Shown here one piece after another: positions 42,160-51,904 of a stretch of 64,000 bases of DNA (its first letter is position 1; every line of letters starts with the position of its first letter). The stretch comes from Halobacterium hubeiense (GTDB taxonomy: Archaea > Halobacteriota > Halobacteria > Halobacteriales > Halobacteriaceae), in assembly GCF_001488575.1 (NCBI RefSeq), contig NZ_LN831302.1, positions 1,736,001 to 1,800,000 on the forward strand. Reading direction: 5' to 3'. Position numbers and translations under genes: made by a program. The notes beneath the pieces were generated by a model. It was given only the letters and a program-made list of their open reading frames with translations, was not told the DNA's origin and ran no database searches.

Positions 42160-42348
42160 GAGCGTGGCCGACCAATAGGCGGGCACGTTAACGCGAGCAA
42201 GGAGCGCGGAATGTCGAGCGGCGACCGTCGTGAGCTGGGAACACCGCTCGAATCCCGTCCCCGCACAGCCGACGGAGTTCGTCGATTGACGTAACAACAT
42301 TCGACGCGTTGGGGTAGGTTTTTGGCCGTCGCCGGAGCAGGGGACGAC

Positions 42349-44601
<2,253 letters not shown>

Positions 44602-44819
44602 GCGAACGCTAACTACTCTCCTTCGGGCCCTCTTCGATAGGCGACGACGGTACCGTACTCGGCGGAGCGGAGCGACGCCGAGTTTCACCGAGCGCGAACA
44701 GCGAGGCGCTACGCGCCTCGAAGGCGAACGGCGAGTGAAACGAGCCGTGAGCGGCGTGAGCGCTCGGGCCGACGACTGAGGGACGGGACGGACCGAAGGA
44801 GGAGTGCTTTTTCACTAAG
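44602..44819. other. maeB-rnhA intergenic region
   Basis: About 220 bases (270 with the 3' element) between convergent genes, with no gene. It contains the hairpin at 44657, a GAGGCGC-ta-GCGCCTC palindrome at about 44703-44720, and a gaccgaaggag sequence near 44791 resembling a degraded constant loop. Confidence 0.45.
44657..44683 (+). repeat. Constant-loop hairpin, loop GAGCGGAGCGA
   Basis: Stem ACTCGGCG/CGCCGAGT (eight pairs), loop at 44665-44675. Between maeB and rnhA. Confidence 0.6.
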
Positions 44820-44866
44820 TTTTTGCCGAGTGGGGCGTGCTTTGCGCGCCCCACGTAGCGCAAAAA
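44820..44866 (-). repeat. 3'-flanking nested hairpin after rnhA
   Basis: Outer arms TTTTTGC and GCAAAAA and an inner stem GTGGGGCG/CGCCCCAC with nine-base loop. It lies seven bases beyond the rnhA stop on the minus strand, the same position relative to the gene as the gcvH copy. Confidence 0.6.
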
Positions 44867-44873
44867 GTGGATC

Positions 44874-45494
44874 TCAGTCGCTAGCGCGGCGGTCACTACG
44901 GGAGGGCGGCGGCACCTGCGAGTCGCCGGTTTCGCGCTCGGGGAGCAGGCAGCGCGCGGGTTCGTCGTTGACGTGGCCGTACTGCTCGGGCTCGTTCGCG
45001 AGCACGTGCGCGGGGTTGGTGTTGCTGTCCAGCTGGGCGGCGCGCACTTCCTCGAAGCCGACGACGCGCGCGCGGATGCCGCGCCAGTGGTGGTCGGCGG
45101 TCGCGGGCGGCGAGAACTCCTTGATGGGGCGGTAGTCGTGGGCGCGGGCGGCGAGCGCGGCGGTGTTGACGTCGCCCGCGAGGTCGTTGTGGTCGACGAG
45201 CACGCCGATGCGCGCGTCCCGCGGCGTGCGCGCCGCGAGCACGTCCAGTCCGAGGTGGAGCGCGCGGTACTCGGCGACGTTGTTGTTCGGGGCTTCGTCG
45301 GGCACGGCGAAGCGGGCGACCCGCTCGCCGTCCCGGGTTTCGACGATGACACCGAGCCCGCTGCCGTCCCGGGAGTAGGAGCCGTCGGTCGCGACGTAGA
45401 AATCGCGGCGGTGGGACTGCGGGGGGTGGGCGATGTGCGGCGTCGGCGACTCGTCGAACAGGTCTCGGAGTTTCGACCGGCCCACGATGGCCAT
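44874..45494 (-). CDS. rnhA: Type 1 ribonuclease H (haloarchaeal RNase HI)
   Basis: A 206-residue RNase HI. The catalytic acidic residues can be placed: Asp in YVATDGSYSRDGSGLG, Glu in NNNVAEYRALHLGLDV and Asp in IGVLVDHNDLAGDVN, with a last acidic residue further on (HVLANEPEQYG). Type 1 RNase H is rare in archaea and was characterised in Halobacterium, with an N-terminal extension as here. It degrades RNA in RNA-DNA hybrids and can remove RNA-DNA junctions. ATG at 45494 is chosen over GTG at 45500. A structured 3' element follows the stop. Confidence 0.88.
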   Translation of the reverse strand: MAIVGRSKLRDLFDESPTPHIAHPPQSHRRDFYVATDGSYSRDGSGLGVIVETRDGERVARFAVPDEAPNNNVAEYRALHLGLDVLAARTPRDARIGVLVDHNDLAGDVNTAALAARAHDYRPIKEFSPPATADHHWRGIRARVVGFEEVRAAQLDSNTNPAHVLANEPEQYGHVNDEPARCLLPERETGDSQVPPPSRSDRRASD

Positions 45495-45656
45495 ACGCAC
45501 CGTAACGAGCGCCGGAACTTAAGCGGTCCGCCGGTCAGCGCGCGCGTTCGGCGCGGCCTCGCCGCGGGCACGTTCGCCGACGCACGGATTTCGTTCGCCC
45601 CAGATAGTTAGCGCGCTAACCAAACACTCATTGATGTATACTAACTAACAACAAAT

Positions 45657-46034
45657 ATGGCAAAGGCTAACACGTCGTACGACGGGGGTGGGCCGGACGA
45701 CACGTTCCGCCGGGCGACGGAGGCGGTGAAGCGACGCGGCGGGGACGCCCTCCGCGTCGTCTTCCGGTACGACCCGAACGGCGTCGACGTCCGATACGTC
45801 GACGAGCGGCGCCTCGAAGAGGACCTGCTCCCGCGCATCCACCAGCTCCGCGAGCGCGCGCTCGAACTCGGGGACGCCACCGAAGACACCGAAGTCGACG
45901 CCCACGGCGACGTCGAAACCCTGCTCGCCGTCCACGAGGACGCCGCCGTCCTCTTCCTGTTGGTCACGCCCGACGAGGGGCTGGTCGCCGTCCACGACCG
46001 CACCGACGAGCCTTTCGACGGCGACCTGCTCTGA
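45657..46034 (+). CDS. Haloarchaeal protein of unknown function (125 aa)
   Basis: A 125-residue acidic protein. It has a two-part alpha/beta pattern, DALRVVFRYDPNGVDVRYVD then AAVLFLLVTPDEGLVAVHD, separated by a helical segment (LEEDLLPRIHQLRERALEL). The fold may be roadblock-like or a small sensor. I do not recognise a function. The leader between 45600 and 45656 is AT-rich (atgtatactaactaacaac), giving a promoter immediately before the ATG, so the mRNA is probably leaderless. Confidence 0.72.
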   Translation: MAKANTSYDGGGPDDTFRRATEAVKRRGGDALRVVFRYDPNGVDVRYVDERRLEEDLLPRIHQLRERALELGDATEDTEVDAHGDVETLLAVHEDAAVLFLLVTPDEGLVAVHDRTDEPFDGDLL

Positions 46035-46083
46035 GCCGCCCCGCATCCAAAGCGATAGGTGGCGTGGCTGCGAGGACTCCCGT

Positions 46084-46575
46084 ATGCAGGCACGCGACCT
46101 GATGACCGAAGCCGTCGAGACCGTCCACGAGGACGACGACGTCAGCGACGTCCTCCAGCAGCTCGCTCGACGCGACTTCACGGGGTTCCCCGTCGTGGAC
46201 GACGACAACCGCCTCGTCGGCGTCGTCACCCAGCGCGACTTCGTGGAGCTGTTCCAGCCCAAAGACCACACCGTCTGGATTCCCATCGGCCTCCCGCCGT
46301 TCCTCGAGACGCTGGACTACGGCATCGACCTCTCGTGGAACGAACTGGAGACCGAACTCGACCTCGCGAAGAACGCCGGCAAGCCCGTCAAGAAAATCAT
46401 GACGCGGGACGTCCTGACGGTCGGCCCCGACGCCAGCGTCGACGACGTGCTCGCCATCCTCGCGGCCGACGAGTGCGACGTCAACCGCGTCCCGGTCGTC
46501 GAGGACGACGTCGTCGTCGGCATCGTCACCAGGCAGGACGTGCTGCGCGCGCTCCGCGACGAGCGCAACGCCTAA
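46084..46575 (+). CDS. CBS-domain protein
   Basis: A 163-residue protein of two CBS motifs. The first is ARDLMTEAVETVHEDDDVSD to GFPVVDDDNRLVGVVTQRDF (about residues 3-55), and the second is KKIMTRDVLTVGPDASVDDV to NRVPVVEDDVVVGIVTRQDV (about 100-158), joined by a DYGIDLSWNELETELDLAK linker. CBS pairs bind adenosine nucleotides and regulate partner proteins. Its partner is unknown; it stands about 50 bp after the 125-aa gene. Confidence 0.85.
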   Translation: MQARDLMTEAVETVHEDDDVSDVLQQLARRDFTGFPVVDDDNRLVGVVTQRDFVELFQPKDHTVWIPIGLPPFLETLDYGIDLSWNELETELDLAKNAGKPVKKIMTRDVLTVGPDASVDDVLAILAADECDVNRVPVVEDDVVVGIVTRQDVLRALRDERNA

Positions 46576-46632
46576 GCGGCAAAACGGGGACGGCTCCGAA
46601 AGCGTAAACGTACCCCCGGACGGAGGTTCAAC

Positions 46633-47550
46633 GTGACCAACTACCGGAACGCCGGACTGTTTCTCGCGCTCGCAGCGGCCTGGGGATCGGCGTTCGTCGC
46701 CATCAAGGCCGGCCTCGACGCCGGCTTCGAGCCCGTGCTGTTCGCGGCGGTCCGCTACGATGTCGCGGGCGTGCTGATGCTCGCGTACGCGGCGTACGCC
46801 GCCGACAACTGGCTCCCGCAGTCGCGCGCCGACTGGACGGTCGTCGGCATCGCCGCGGTCTTCATCATCGCCGCCTACCACGCCTTCCTCTTCGTCGGCG
46901 AACAACAGACCACGAGCGCCGTCGCCGCCGTCGTCGTCAGCCTCAGTCCCGTGCTCACGACGGGGTTCGCTCGCGCGTTCCTCCCCTCCGAGCGCCTCTC
47001 GCTGGGCGGCATCGCGGGCCTGCTGCTCGGGCTCGTCGGCGTCGCCGTGCTCTCGAACCCCGACACCTCGAACCTCCTCGGCGGGAACACGGTCGGCGTC
47101 CTCCTCGTGTTCGCGGCGTCGACGTGTTTCGCGCTCGGGAGCGTGCTCACTCAGCGCGTCGACGACGACCTCGACATCGAAACGATGGAAGCGTGGGCGA
47201 TGATTCTCGGCGCGCTCCTCATGCACGCCGCCAGCCTCGCGCGCGGCGAGACGCAGGCGATTCCACAGAATACGGACGCGCTGTTCGCCATCGCGTACCT
47301 CTCGCTGGTCGCCAGCGCCGCCGGCTTCCTCGTCTACTTCGAACTGCTGGAGCGGCTCGGCCCCATCGAAATCAACCTCGTGAGCTACGTCGCGCCCGTC
47401 TTCGCAGCGGTCGTCGGCCTGCTCGTGCTCGCGGAGCCGATTACCCCGCACACGGTCGCCGGCTTCGCCGTCATCTTCGCGGGCTTCTGCCTGCTGAAGC
47501 GGCGCGCGCTCGCGGCCGAACTGCGGAACGTCCGCGCCGCGTGGAGGTAG
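46633..47550 (+). CDS. EamA-family DMT transporter
   Basis: A 305-residue polytopic membrane protein of the drug/metabolite transporter superfamily, with ten helices in two EamA repeats. The first repeat starts LFLALAAAWGSAFVAIKAGL and the second follows VGVLLVFAASTCFALGSVL. Start is GTG at 46633. Export of amino acids or other small metabolites is usual; no substrate is indicated. It is convergent with the aldo/keto reductase, the two stop codons adjoining. Confidence 0.86.
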   Translation: MTNYRNAGLFLALAAAWGSAFVAIKAGLDAGFEPVLFAAVRYDVAGVLMLAYAAYAADNWLPQSRADWTVVGIAAVFIIAAYHAFLFVGEQQTTSAVAAVVVSLSPVLTTGFARAFLPSERLSLGGIAGLLLGLVGVAVLSNPDTSNLLGGNTVGVLLVFAASTCFALGSVLTQRVDDDLDIETMEAWAMILGALLMHAASLARGETQAIPQNTDALFAIAYLSLVASAAGFLVYFELLERLGPIEINLVSYVAPVFAAVVGLLVLAEPITPHTVAGFAVIFAGFCLLKRRALAAELRNVRAAWR

Positions 47551-48519
47551 CTACTTCGCGTCGGCGATGCGCTCGAACTGGTCGGCGCTCAGCGTGAGGT
47601 CCGCGGCCGCGAGGTTCTCGCGGAGCTGGTCGGGCGTGCGGGCGCCCGTGATGGGCGCGACGACCTGCTCGTGGTGGAGCAGCCACGAAAGCGAGACCTG
47701 CGCGGGCGTCGCGCCGACTTCCTCGGCGACCGCCTCGACTTCTTCGAGCGCGTCGAAGTTCTCCGGCGTGAGATACGAGTCTACGAACTGCTGGTCGGTC
47801 GCGCCCCGCGTCCCCTCGGGCGGCACCTCGCCACGCGCGTACTTCCCGGTGAGGAACCCACCGGCCAGCGGCGACCACGGCACGACGCCGAGGTCGTAGT
47901 CCCGGCACATGTCGAGGTACGTCGCCTCGATTTCGCGGTTGACGGCGTTGTACCGCGGCTGGACGACCGTGAACGGCTCGTACCCCTCGCGGCGCGCAAT
48001 CTCGTTGGCTTTCGCGACCTTCCACGCGTTCGGCTCGAACGTCGAGGCGCCGAGGTAGTGGACCTTCCCGTCGCGCACGAACTCGTCGAGCGTGCGCATG
48101 AACTCGCGGGCGGGCGTCCGGTCGTCCCAGCGGTGGATGTAGAGGACGTCCAGATAGTCGGTGTCGAGGCGGTCGAGAATCGCGTCCACGTTGTTCCGGA
48201 GGTGCTTGCGGTTCAGCCCGCGGCCGTTCGGCCCCTCGCGGGTGGGCCAGTAAATCTTGGACGCGACGACGTACTCGTCGCGGTCGCGGCCGGCGAGCCA
48301 CTCGCCGATGTACTGCTCGGCGCGGCCGCTGCCGTACATGTCTGCCGTATCGATGAAGCGGCCGCCGGCGTCGGCGTACGCGTCCAGAAGTTCGTGTGCG
48401 CGCTCGCGGCCGACTTCGACCTCGCCGGCGTCGTTCTCGCGGCCGAACCGCCACGTCCCGAACGCGACCTCGGAGACGCGGAGGCCGGTGCGGCCGAGCG
48501 AAACAGCGTCGAGACCCAT
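47551..48519 (-). CDS. Aldo/keto reductase
   Basis: A 322-residue NAD(P)H-dependent TIM-barrel oxidoreductase. The catalytic tetrad can be assigned: Asp and Tyr in RFIDTADMYGSG, Lys in YVVASKIYWPTRE and His in DVLYIHRWDDRTP. The coenzyme-binding region near the C-terminus includes VAPITGARTPDQLRENLAA. It belongs to the YajO/potassium-channel-beta-like branch (VSEVAFGTWRFG start). The substrate carbonyl is unknown. Confidence 0.88.
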   Translation of the reverse strand: MGLDAVSLGRTGLRVSEVAFGTWRFGRENDAGEVEVGRERAHELLDAYADAGGRFIDTADMYGSGRAEQYIGEWLAGRDRDEYVVASKIYWPTREGPNGRGLNRKHLRNNVDAILDRLDTDYLDVLYIHRWDDRTPAREFMRTLDEFVRDGKVHYLGASTFEPNAWKVAKANEIARREGYEPFTVVQPRYNAVNREIEATYLDMCRDYDLGVVPWSPLAGGFLTGKYARGEVPPEGTRGATDQQFVDSYLTPENFDALEEVEAVAEEVGATPAQVSLSWLLHHEQVVAPITGARTPDQLRENLAAADLTLSADQFERIADAK

Positions 48520-48567
48520 ACGGGGACCGAGATGGGCGGCTGTGTTAAGCGACGCGTCTTCGGCGCG

Positions 48568-48813
48568 TTAGCTCGTGTTGTGGCGGTGACCGAGCACGAG
48601 CGCGACGACGTGGAGGGCGACCATCGCGGCGAGCGCGGTCTGCTGGGCCGTCGTGTCGGGACCAGCGAGCACGAGCGGCGTGTACAGGAACGGGAGGGCG
48701 ACCGCCGCCCAGAAGCCGGCGACCTCGAAGGGCTTCAGGAGGGTGGCGGACGCGGGCGTGTTCACGGCGTCCGATGCGACCTCGGCCAGTGCGGAGCGGG
48801 AGGGGGCAGACAT
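48568..48813 (-). CDS. 81-aa two-helix membrane protein with elaborate promoter
   Basis: An 81-residue protein with two hydrophobic helices, roughly residues 31-50 (FWAAVALPFLYTPLVLAG) and 61-75 (ALAAMVALHVVALVLG), and a polar N-terminus. It ends HRHNTS. Similar small membrane proteins occur widely in Halobacteria without assigned function. Its upstream region contains a TATA inside an inverted repeat and four direct repeats, which are described separately, so it may be tightly regulated. Its end is separated from the aldo/keto reductase start by 48 bp. Confidence 0.7.
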   Translation of the reverse strand: MSAPSRSALAEVASDAVNTPASATLLKPFEVAGFWAAVALPFLYTPLVLAGPDTTAQQTALAAMVALHVVALVLGHRHNTS

Positions 48814-48849
48814 TGGGTCTCACCTCGTCTACTCCATCCTACTGGCGCC

Positions 48850-48983
48850 GACCCCATATAGGGGGTCGACCGTTGCCCGGATTTCAGTACGTTTCACCGA
48901 GACTACCCCGAGTTTGGGGACGTTTTACGAGTTCCTGAGAATCGCCGAGACGTTTTACAAGTCGTTCTGAGGGCGTTTCTCAG
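48850..48983 (-). promoter_or_regulatory. TATA inverted repeat and four ACGTTTTAC-like direct repeats
   Basis: Upstream of the 81-aa gene, ATATA (48856-48860) lies between GACCCC (48850-48855) and GGGGGTC (48861-48867), an inverted repeat centred on the probable TATA box. Further upstream, ACGTTTCACCGA (from 48889), ACGTTTTACGAGTT (from 48920), ACGTTTTACAAGTC (from 48950) and GCGTTTCTCAG (from 48973) repeat at 31, 30 and 23 bases. The first two spacings are three DNA turns, which fits cooperative protein binding on one face. Confidence 0.5.
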
Positions 48984-48989
48984 TTTCCC

Positions 48990-49268
48990 GGAGGAACCGG
49001 CCACAATCGTTATTTGTGCCGCCGCGCCCGCCTCGTGAGCGCTCCCGAGACGTCGGGAGCGCTCGCTGGCCGCTCGGAGGCGTGCAGACGCATAGACCGC
49101 GGGCTGTCGGAGTCGTCGAAGTCAGAGAAGTGCCCGGGGAGGGTTTTGAACCACGGAAGCGCGTCGCGCTTCCTGCGCTTCGCTCACTGCGTTCGCGCAG
49201 AGCCTACGGGTTCGCCACCCTCCGGACGTTCACACGACGGACTCCTCACTACGTTCGTCGTTGCGTCG
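48990..49268. other. Gene-free flank of tRNA-Met with repeats
   Basis: No gene on either strand. It contains a copy of the tRNA-Met 3' end, a perfect GGAAGCGC-gt-style hairpin at 49155-49173 (GGAAGCGC/GCGCTTCC), and two loop-like sequences TCACTGCGTTC (49184-49194) and TCACTACGTTC (49246-49256), which match the minus-strand form GAACGNAGTGA of the constant-loop hairpin family but with displaced stems. Frames here are low-complexity shadows. Confidence 0.5.
49125..49152 (-). repeat. 28-bp duplicate of the tRNA-Met 3' end (possible att remnant)
   Basis: Positions 49125-49152 are identical to 49269-49296, which cover the discriminator, the 3' acceptor strand, T loop and part of the T stem of tRNA-Met plus six flanking bases. 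The copies are in direct orientation and 144 bases apart. Tyrosine integrases recombine into exactly this part of tRNA genes, leaving such duplications. Here the interval is too short for an element with genes, so it would be a deletion remnant. Confidence 0.7.
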
Positions 49269-49274
49269 GAGAAG

Positions 49275-49433
49275 TGCCCGGGGAGGGTTTTGAACCCTCG
49301 ATCTCCGCATGTCCCAGGTTCGAGGCTCGGCGGGCCTCGCGGACATGCTGAGCATCCACGTGGCGAGTGGGATGCCGCACCGAAGCTCGGAACCCTATGA
49401 GTGCGGCGCTATGACCAGCTAAGCCACCCGGGC
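49275..49433 (-). tRNA. Elongator tRNA-Met (CAU) with 85-nt intron
   Basis: Exon 1 is 49396-49433 (38 nt, GCCCGGG acceptor strand, D arm, anticodon stem and CTCATA), exon 2 is 49275-49310 (36 nt, from A38 and TGCGG through the T arm GAGGGTTCAAAACCCTC to CCCGGGC and discriminator A). Acceptor and anticodon stems pair fully (CCGCA/TGCGG). The anticodon CAU with loop CTCATAA gives methionine. The intron 49311-49395 interrupts at the canonical 37/38 site, as in other haloarchaeal elongator tRNA-Met genes. CCA is not encoded. It needs tRNA-splicing endonuclease at a bulge-helix-bulge. Confidence 0.93.
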
Positions 49434-49526
49434 TCGACTCCGGCTAGGGGGAGGTCGCTCTTGAAGGTTCTCATCTCGACCGACGCACCCGCCGGGTTTA
49501 AGCCGAGGCGGTTGCTTCGGGCGTAC

Positions 49527-50585
49527 ATGAACGTACCTGCGCTCGTCCAGTCCTCGCTCGGGGACGAGGACGTCGCCGCGCACGTGCCGCTGAAGGGGGA
49601 GGACGCGGTGTTCGTCACGCCGACGCGGACGCTCGTCTACACGGCCGACGGCCTGCTGAGCGACGAGAGCGTCGACGAGTTCCCCCACGACGCCGAGGGA
49701 ATCGGCGTCAGCGAGGGGCGACGGAAGGCGACGGTCACGCTCGACTACGGGCTCGACGGCGAGGAGTCGTTCTCCGTGCCGTCGGGGAAGCTCGACGACG
49801 TGCTGCACCCGATTCTCGCGGGCGTGCTGAACGCCGCCGACGTCACCCAGCCCGGGGAGACGGTCAAGCGCACGTACCGGTTCAGCGAGCTCACGCTCGT
49901 CGTGACCAGCGACCGCGTCGTGAAACACGTCGGCGCGGCCGTCTGGGGGACCGACTACGAGGAAATCGACTACGAGACGGTGACCGGCATCGACGTCGAG
50001 GAGGGCAACGTCTCCAGCCAGCTCGTCCTGGAGACGACCGCGCGCACCCAGCGCATCAAGGCGCCCAACGAGCAGTTCCGGGACGTCCGCGAGACCGTCG
50101 AGGACGCCGTCTACGCGTACCACGACGCCGCCAGCGCCGCGGAGTTCGAGCGGATGAACGTCGACGAGGACGCGGGCGCGGCCACGGAGGAAGTCTCCTT
50201 CGACAGCGGCGTCGAGCCAATCGACACCAGCGGCGTCGGCGAGGACGACGAGGCGGCCGAACCCGAGCCGCGGGCGGAGGCGAGCGCCGGCACGGGTGGC
50301 GCGGCGGGCGCGACCGGCGAGCCCGCAGACGGCGCGGACGGCGACGAGTTCGCGTCCAGCGGCTTCCAGACCGCGGCGGCGAAAGTCGAGCCGCCCGTCG
50401 ACCCAGAGGAGCTGGACGCCGAACTGGACGACCTCGAAGACACCATCGAGGAGCTGGCGGAGGCGCTGGCCGAGCAGCGCGAGCTCGCCGAGCGGCAGGC
50501 CGAAGCCCTCGACGCCCAGCAGGCGGTCATCGAAGCCCAGCAGGACCGGCTCGCGGCGCTGCGCGACCTCGTCGACGAGGAGTAG
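49527..50585 (+). CDS. Haloarchaeal protein with PH-like N-terminus and coiled-coil C-terminus
   Basis: A 352-residue acidic cytoplasmic protein. The first ~200 residues have repeated beta patterns with AVFVTPTRTLVYTADGLL and LTLVVTSDRVVKHVGAAVWG, reminiscent of bacterial PH domains. A disordered Glu/Ala/Gly-rich linker follows, and the last ~60 residues form a clear coiled coil (DELDAELDDLEDTIEELAEA; QAEALDAQQAVIEAQQDRLA). A TTTAA element lies 26-31 bases before the ATG, so the mRNA is probably leaderless. Function unknown. Confidence 0.7.
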   Translation: MNVPALVQSSLGDEDVAAHVPLKGEDAVFVTPTRTLVYTADGLLSDESVDEFPHDAEGIGVSEGRRKATVTLDYGLDGEESFSVPSGKLDDVLHPILAGVLNAADVTQPGETVKRTYRFSELTLVVTSDRVVKHVGAAVWGTDYEEIDYETVTGIDVEEGNVSSQLVLETTARTQRIKAPNEQFRDVRETVEDAVYAYHDAASAAEFERMNVDEDAGAATEEVSFDSGVEPIDTSGVGEDDEAAEPEPRAEASAGTGGAAGATGEPADGADGDEFASSGFQTAAAKVEPPVDPEELDAELDDLEDTIEELAEALAEQRELAERQAEALDAQQAVIEAQQDRLAALRDLVDEE

Positions 50586-50963
50586 TTACTCGCGGCCGAT
50601 GACCTTGCGGATGCACGACGAGCCGAACGCGCCCAGTTCCCCGTGCTCGAAGTTGATGAAGTAGCCCGTCTGGATGGACGCGCCGCAGCGCCGACACGAG
50701 AACTCCCCCTCTTTCGTAATCACGTCCGCCTGGAAGGAGACGTAGCTGCCGCCCTGCGGCTGGACTTCGCCGGCGTCGCGTTCGACGACGCCGCGGCGCT
50801 CGGCGGCTTCCAGAATCTCCCGCGTGGTCCGCGGGTGCGTCGTCACGGTCTCCAGCCTGTCGACGGCGTCGGCGACGGGCAGCGACTCGAATTCGAGGTT
50901 CGCGAGCAGCTCCACCCCGAGTTCGACCGGGTCCTCGACGTCCCCGGCGTCGCCGTCGGTCAT
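50586..50963 (-). CDS. DUF5830-like HTH/zinc-ribbon protein
   Basis: A 125-residue protein. Residues 20-70 resemble a winged helix (TVTTHPRTTREILEAAERRG, then VVERDAG). The C-terminal part has two cysteine pairs, FSCRRCGASIQTGYFI and GSSCIRKVIG, of which CRRC is a zinc knuckle and the last is a single cysteine. I recall such proteins as haloarchaeal DUF5830. A transcriptional role is likely but not shown. The start is ATG at 50963; it converges with the 352-aa gene, which ends one base before. Confidence 0.75.
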   Translation of the reverse strand: MTDGDAGDVEDPVELGVELLANLEFESLPVADAVDRLETVTTHPRTTREILEAAERRGVVERDAGEVQPQGGSYVSFQADVITKEGEFSCRRCGASIQTGYFINFEHGELGAFGSSCIRKVIGRE

Positions 50964-51050
50964 ACCTCGTGGTGGGGCGAGCGCGCGCTTAACGCTTGCG
51001 CGACGCCCGAAGGGACAACGCTAAACCCCGCGCTCGGGTAGCAGGCGGCG

Positions 51051-51677
51051 ATGAAACGGTACGCGGCCGGCGTCGCGCTCACGGCGGTGCTGGTGCTCGC
51101 GGTCGTGGCGCGCCCGGCCGACGCGCTCGGCGCGCTCCGCACCGCGCTCGCGAGCCCGTGGTTCCCCGTCCTGCTGGTCGGCCTCTACGCAGTCCGCCCG
51201 CTGCTCGGCTGGCCCATCAGCGTGCTCTCGGCGCTCGTGGGCTTCCAGTACGGGCTCGTCGCGGGCGTCCCGGTCGCGCTCGCGGGCGCGGTCGTCACGA
51301 GCCTCCCGGCGTACGCCGCGGGCCGCTACGCGCCCGCCGACGGCCGGCTGTTCGGCCGGTTCTCGGACGGCAGCCAGCGCTTCTTCGCCGCGACCGGGGA
51401 CGTCCGCGGTCTCGTCGCCGCGCGGTTCGCCCCGACGCCGGCAGAACCAGTTTCGGCCGCAGCGGGCGCCGGCGACGTGAGCCTCCGGTCGTTCGTCGCG
51501 GGGACGCTCGTCGGCGAACTACCGTGGGTCGTCGCGACGGTCGCGCTCGGCAGCGGCCTCGACGCGTTCACGATGGCCGCGACGGACGTGAACCCGGTCG
51601 TCGTCGCGGGCGGCGTGCTCGCGGCCGCCGTGCTGTTGAGTCCGGTCGCGTACCGCGCGTGGCGGCGGCGCGCGTAG
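51051..51677 (+). CDS. VTT/TVP38-TMEM64-like membrane protein
   Basis: A 208-residue membrane protein of the DedA/VTT superfamily. It has about five hydrophobic helices; VRPLLGWPISVLSALVGFQY and PVALAGAVVTSLPAYAAGRY hold the re-entrant loop and the arginine-glycine features, and DVRGLVAARFAPTPAEPVSA is the second conserved segment. Family members act in lipid scrambling, membrane potential or metal homeostasis. Which applies here is unknown. Start ATG at 51051. Confidence 0.8.
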   Translation: MKRYAAGVALTAVLVLAVVARPADALGALRTALASPWFPVLLVGLYAVRPLLGWPISVLSALVGFQYGLVAGVPVALAGAVVTSLPAYAAGRYAPADGRLFGRFSDGSQRFFAATGDVRGLVAARFAPTPAEPVSAAAGAGDVSLRSFVAGTLVGELPWVVATVALGSGLDAFTMAATDVNPVVVAGGVLAAAVLLSPVAYRAWRRRA

Positions 51678-51818
51678 TCAGAATTTGAACGGGTCGGCGC
51701 AGTCCGCAATCACGCCGTGCTGCGGGCAGACGTACTTGCAGTGGCGCTTGAACATCGCCGCGTCGCACATCGGACAGCGGCTGCCACCGCGTTCCGCGTC
51801 CGTCGATTCCTCGCTCAT
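51678..51818 (-). CDS. 46-aa CPxC-type zinc-finger microprotein
   Basis: A short gene visible on the minus strand: ATG at 51816-51818 and TGA at 51678-51680. The product begins MSEESTDAERGGSRCPMCDA and ends CPQHGVIADCADPFKF. It has a CPMC knuckle, a basic KRHCKYVCPQHG segment with two cysteines and two histidines, and a later DC. It could bind one or two zinc ions. This family of small haloarchaeal zinc proteins is conserved and mostly uncharacterised. It is convergent with the VTT gene, whose stop is just before. Confidence 0.75.
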   Translation of the reverse strand: MSEESTDAERGGSRCPMCDAAMFKRHCKYVCPQHGVIADCADPFKF

Positions 51819-51904
51819 ACTCACGGCTGCGTGCGCGACGAGCATAGGCGTGTCCCTCGCGCGTCCAGAGAGAAGAACCGCAGAAGTTCCGTTAGTCGCT
51901 CAGT

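Larger units (their letters stand above)
42061..42348. other. Intergenic region with repeated GGGCACGTTAACGCGA
   Basis: This divergent promoter region (ctaA leftwards, maeB rightwards) contains GGGCACGTTAACGCGA twice, at about 42123-42138 and 42180-42195, spaced 57 bases, plus the two constant-loop hairpins at 42105 and 42139. A TTTTTGG element at 42068-42073 and ggtttttggcc at 42327-42338 are AT-richer patches near each start. No gene fits. Confidence 0.5.
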
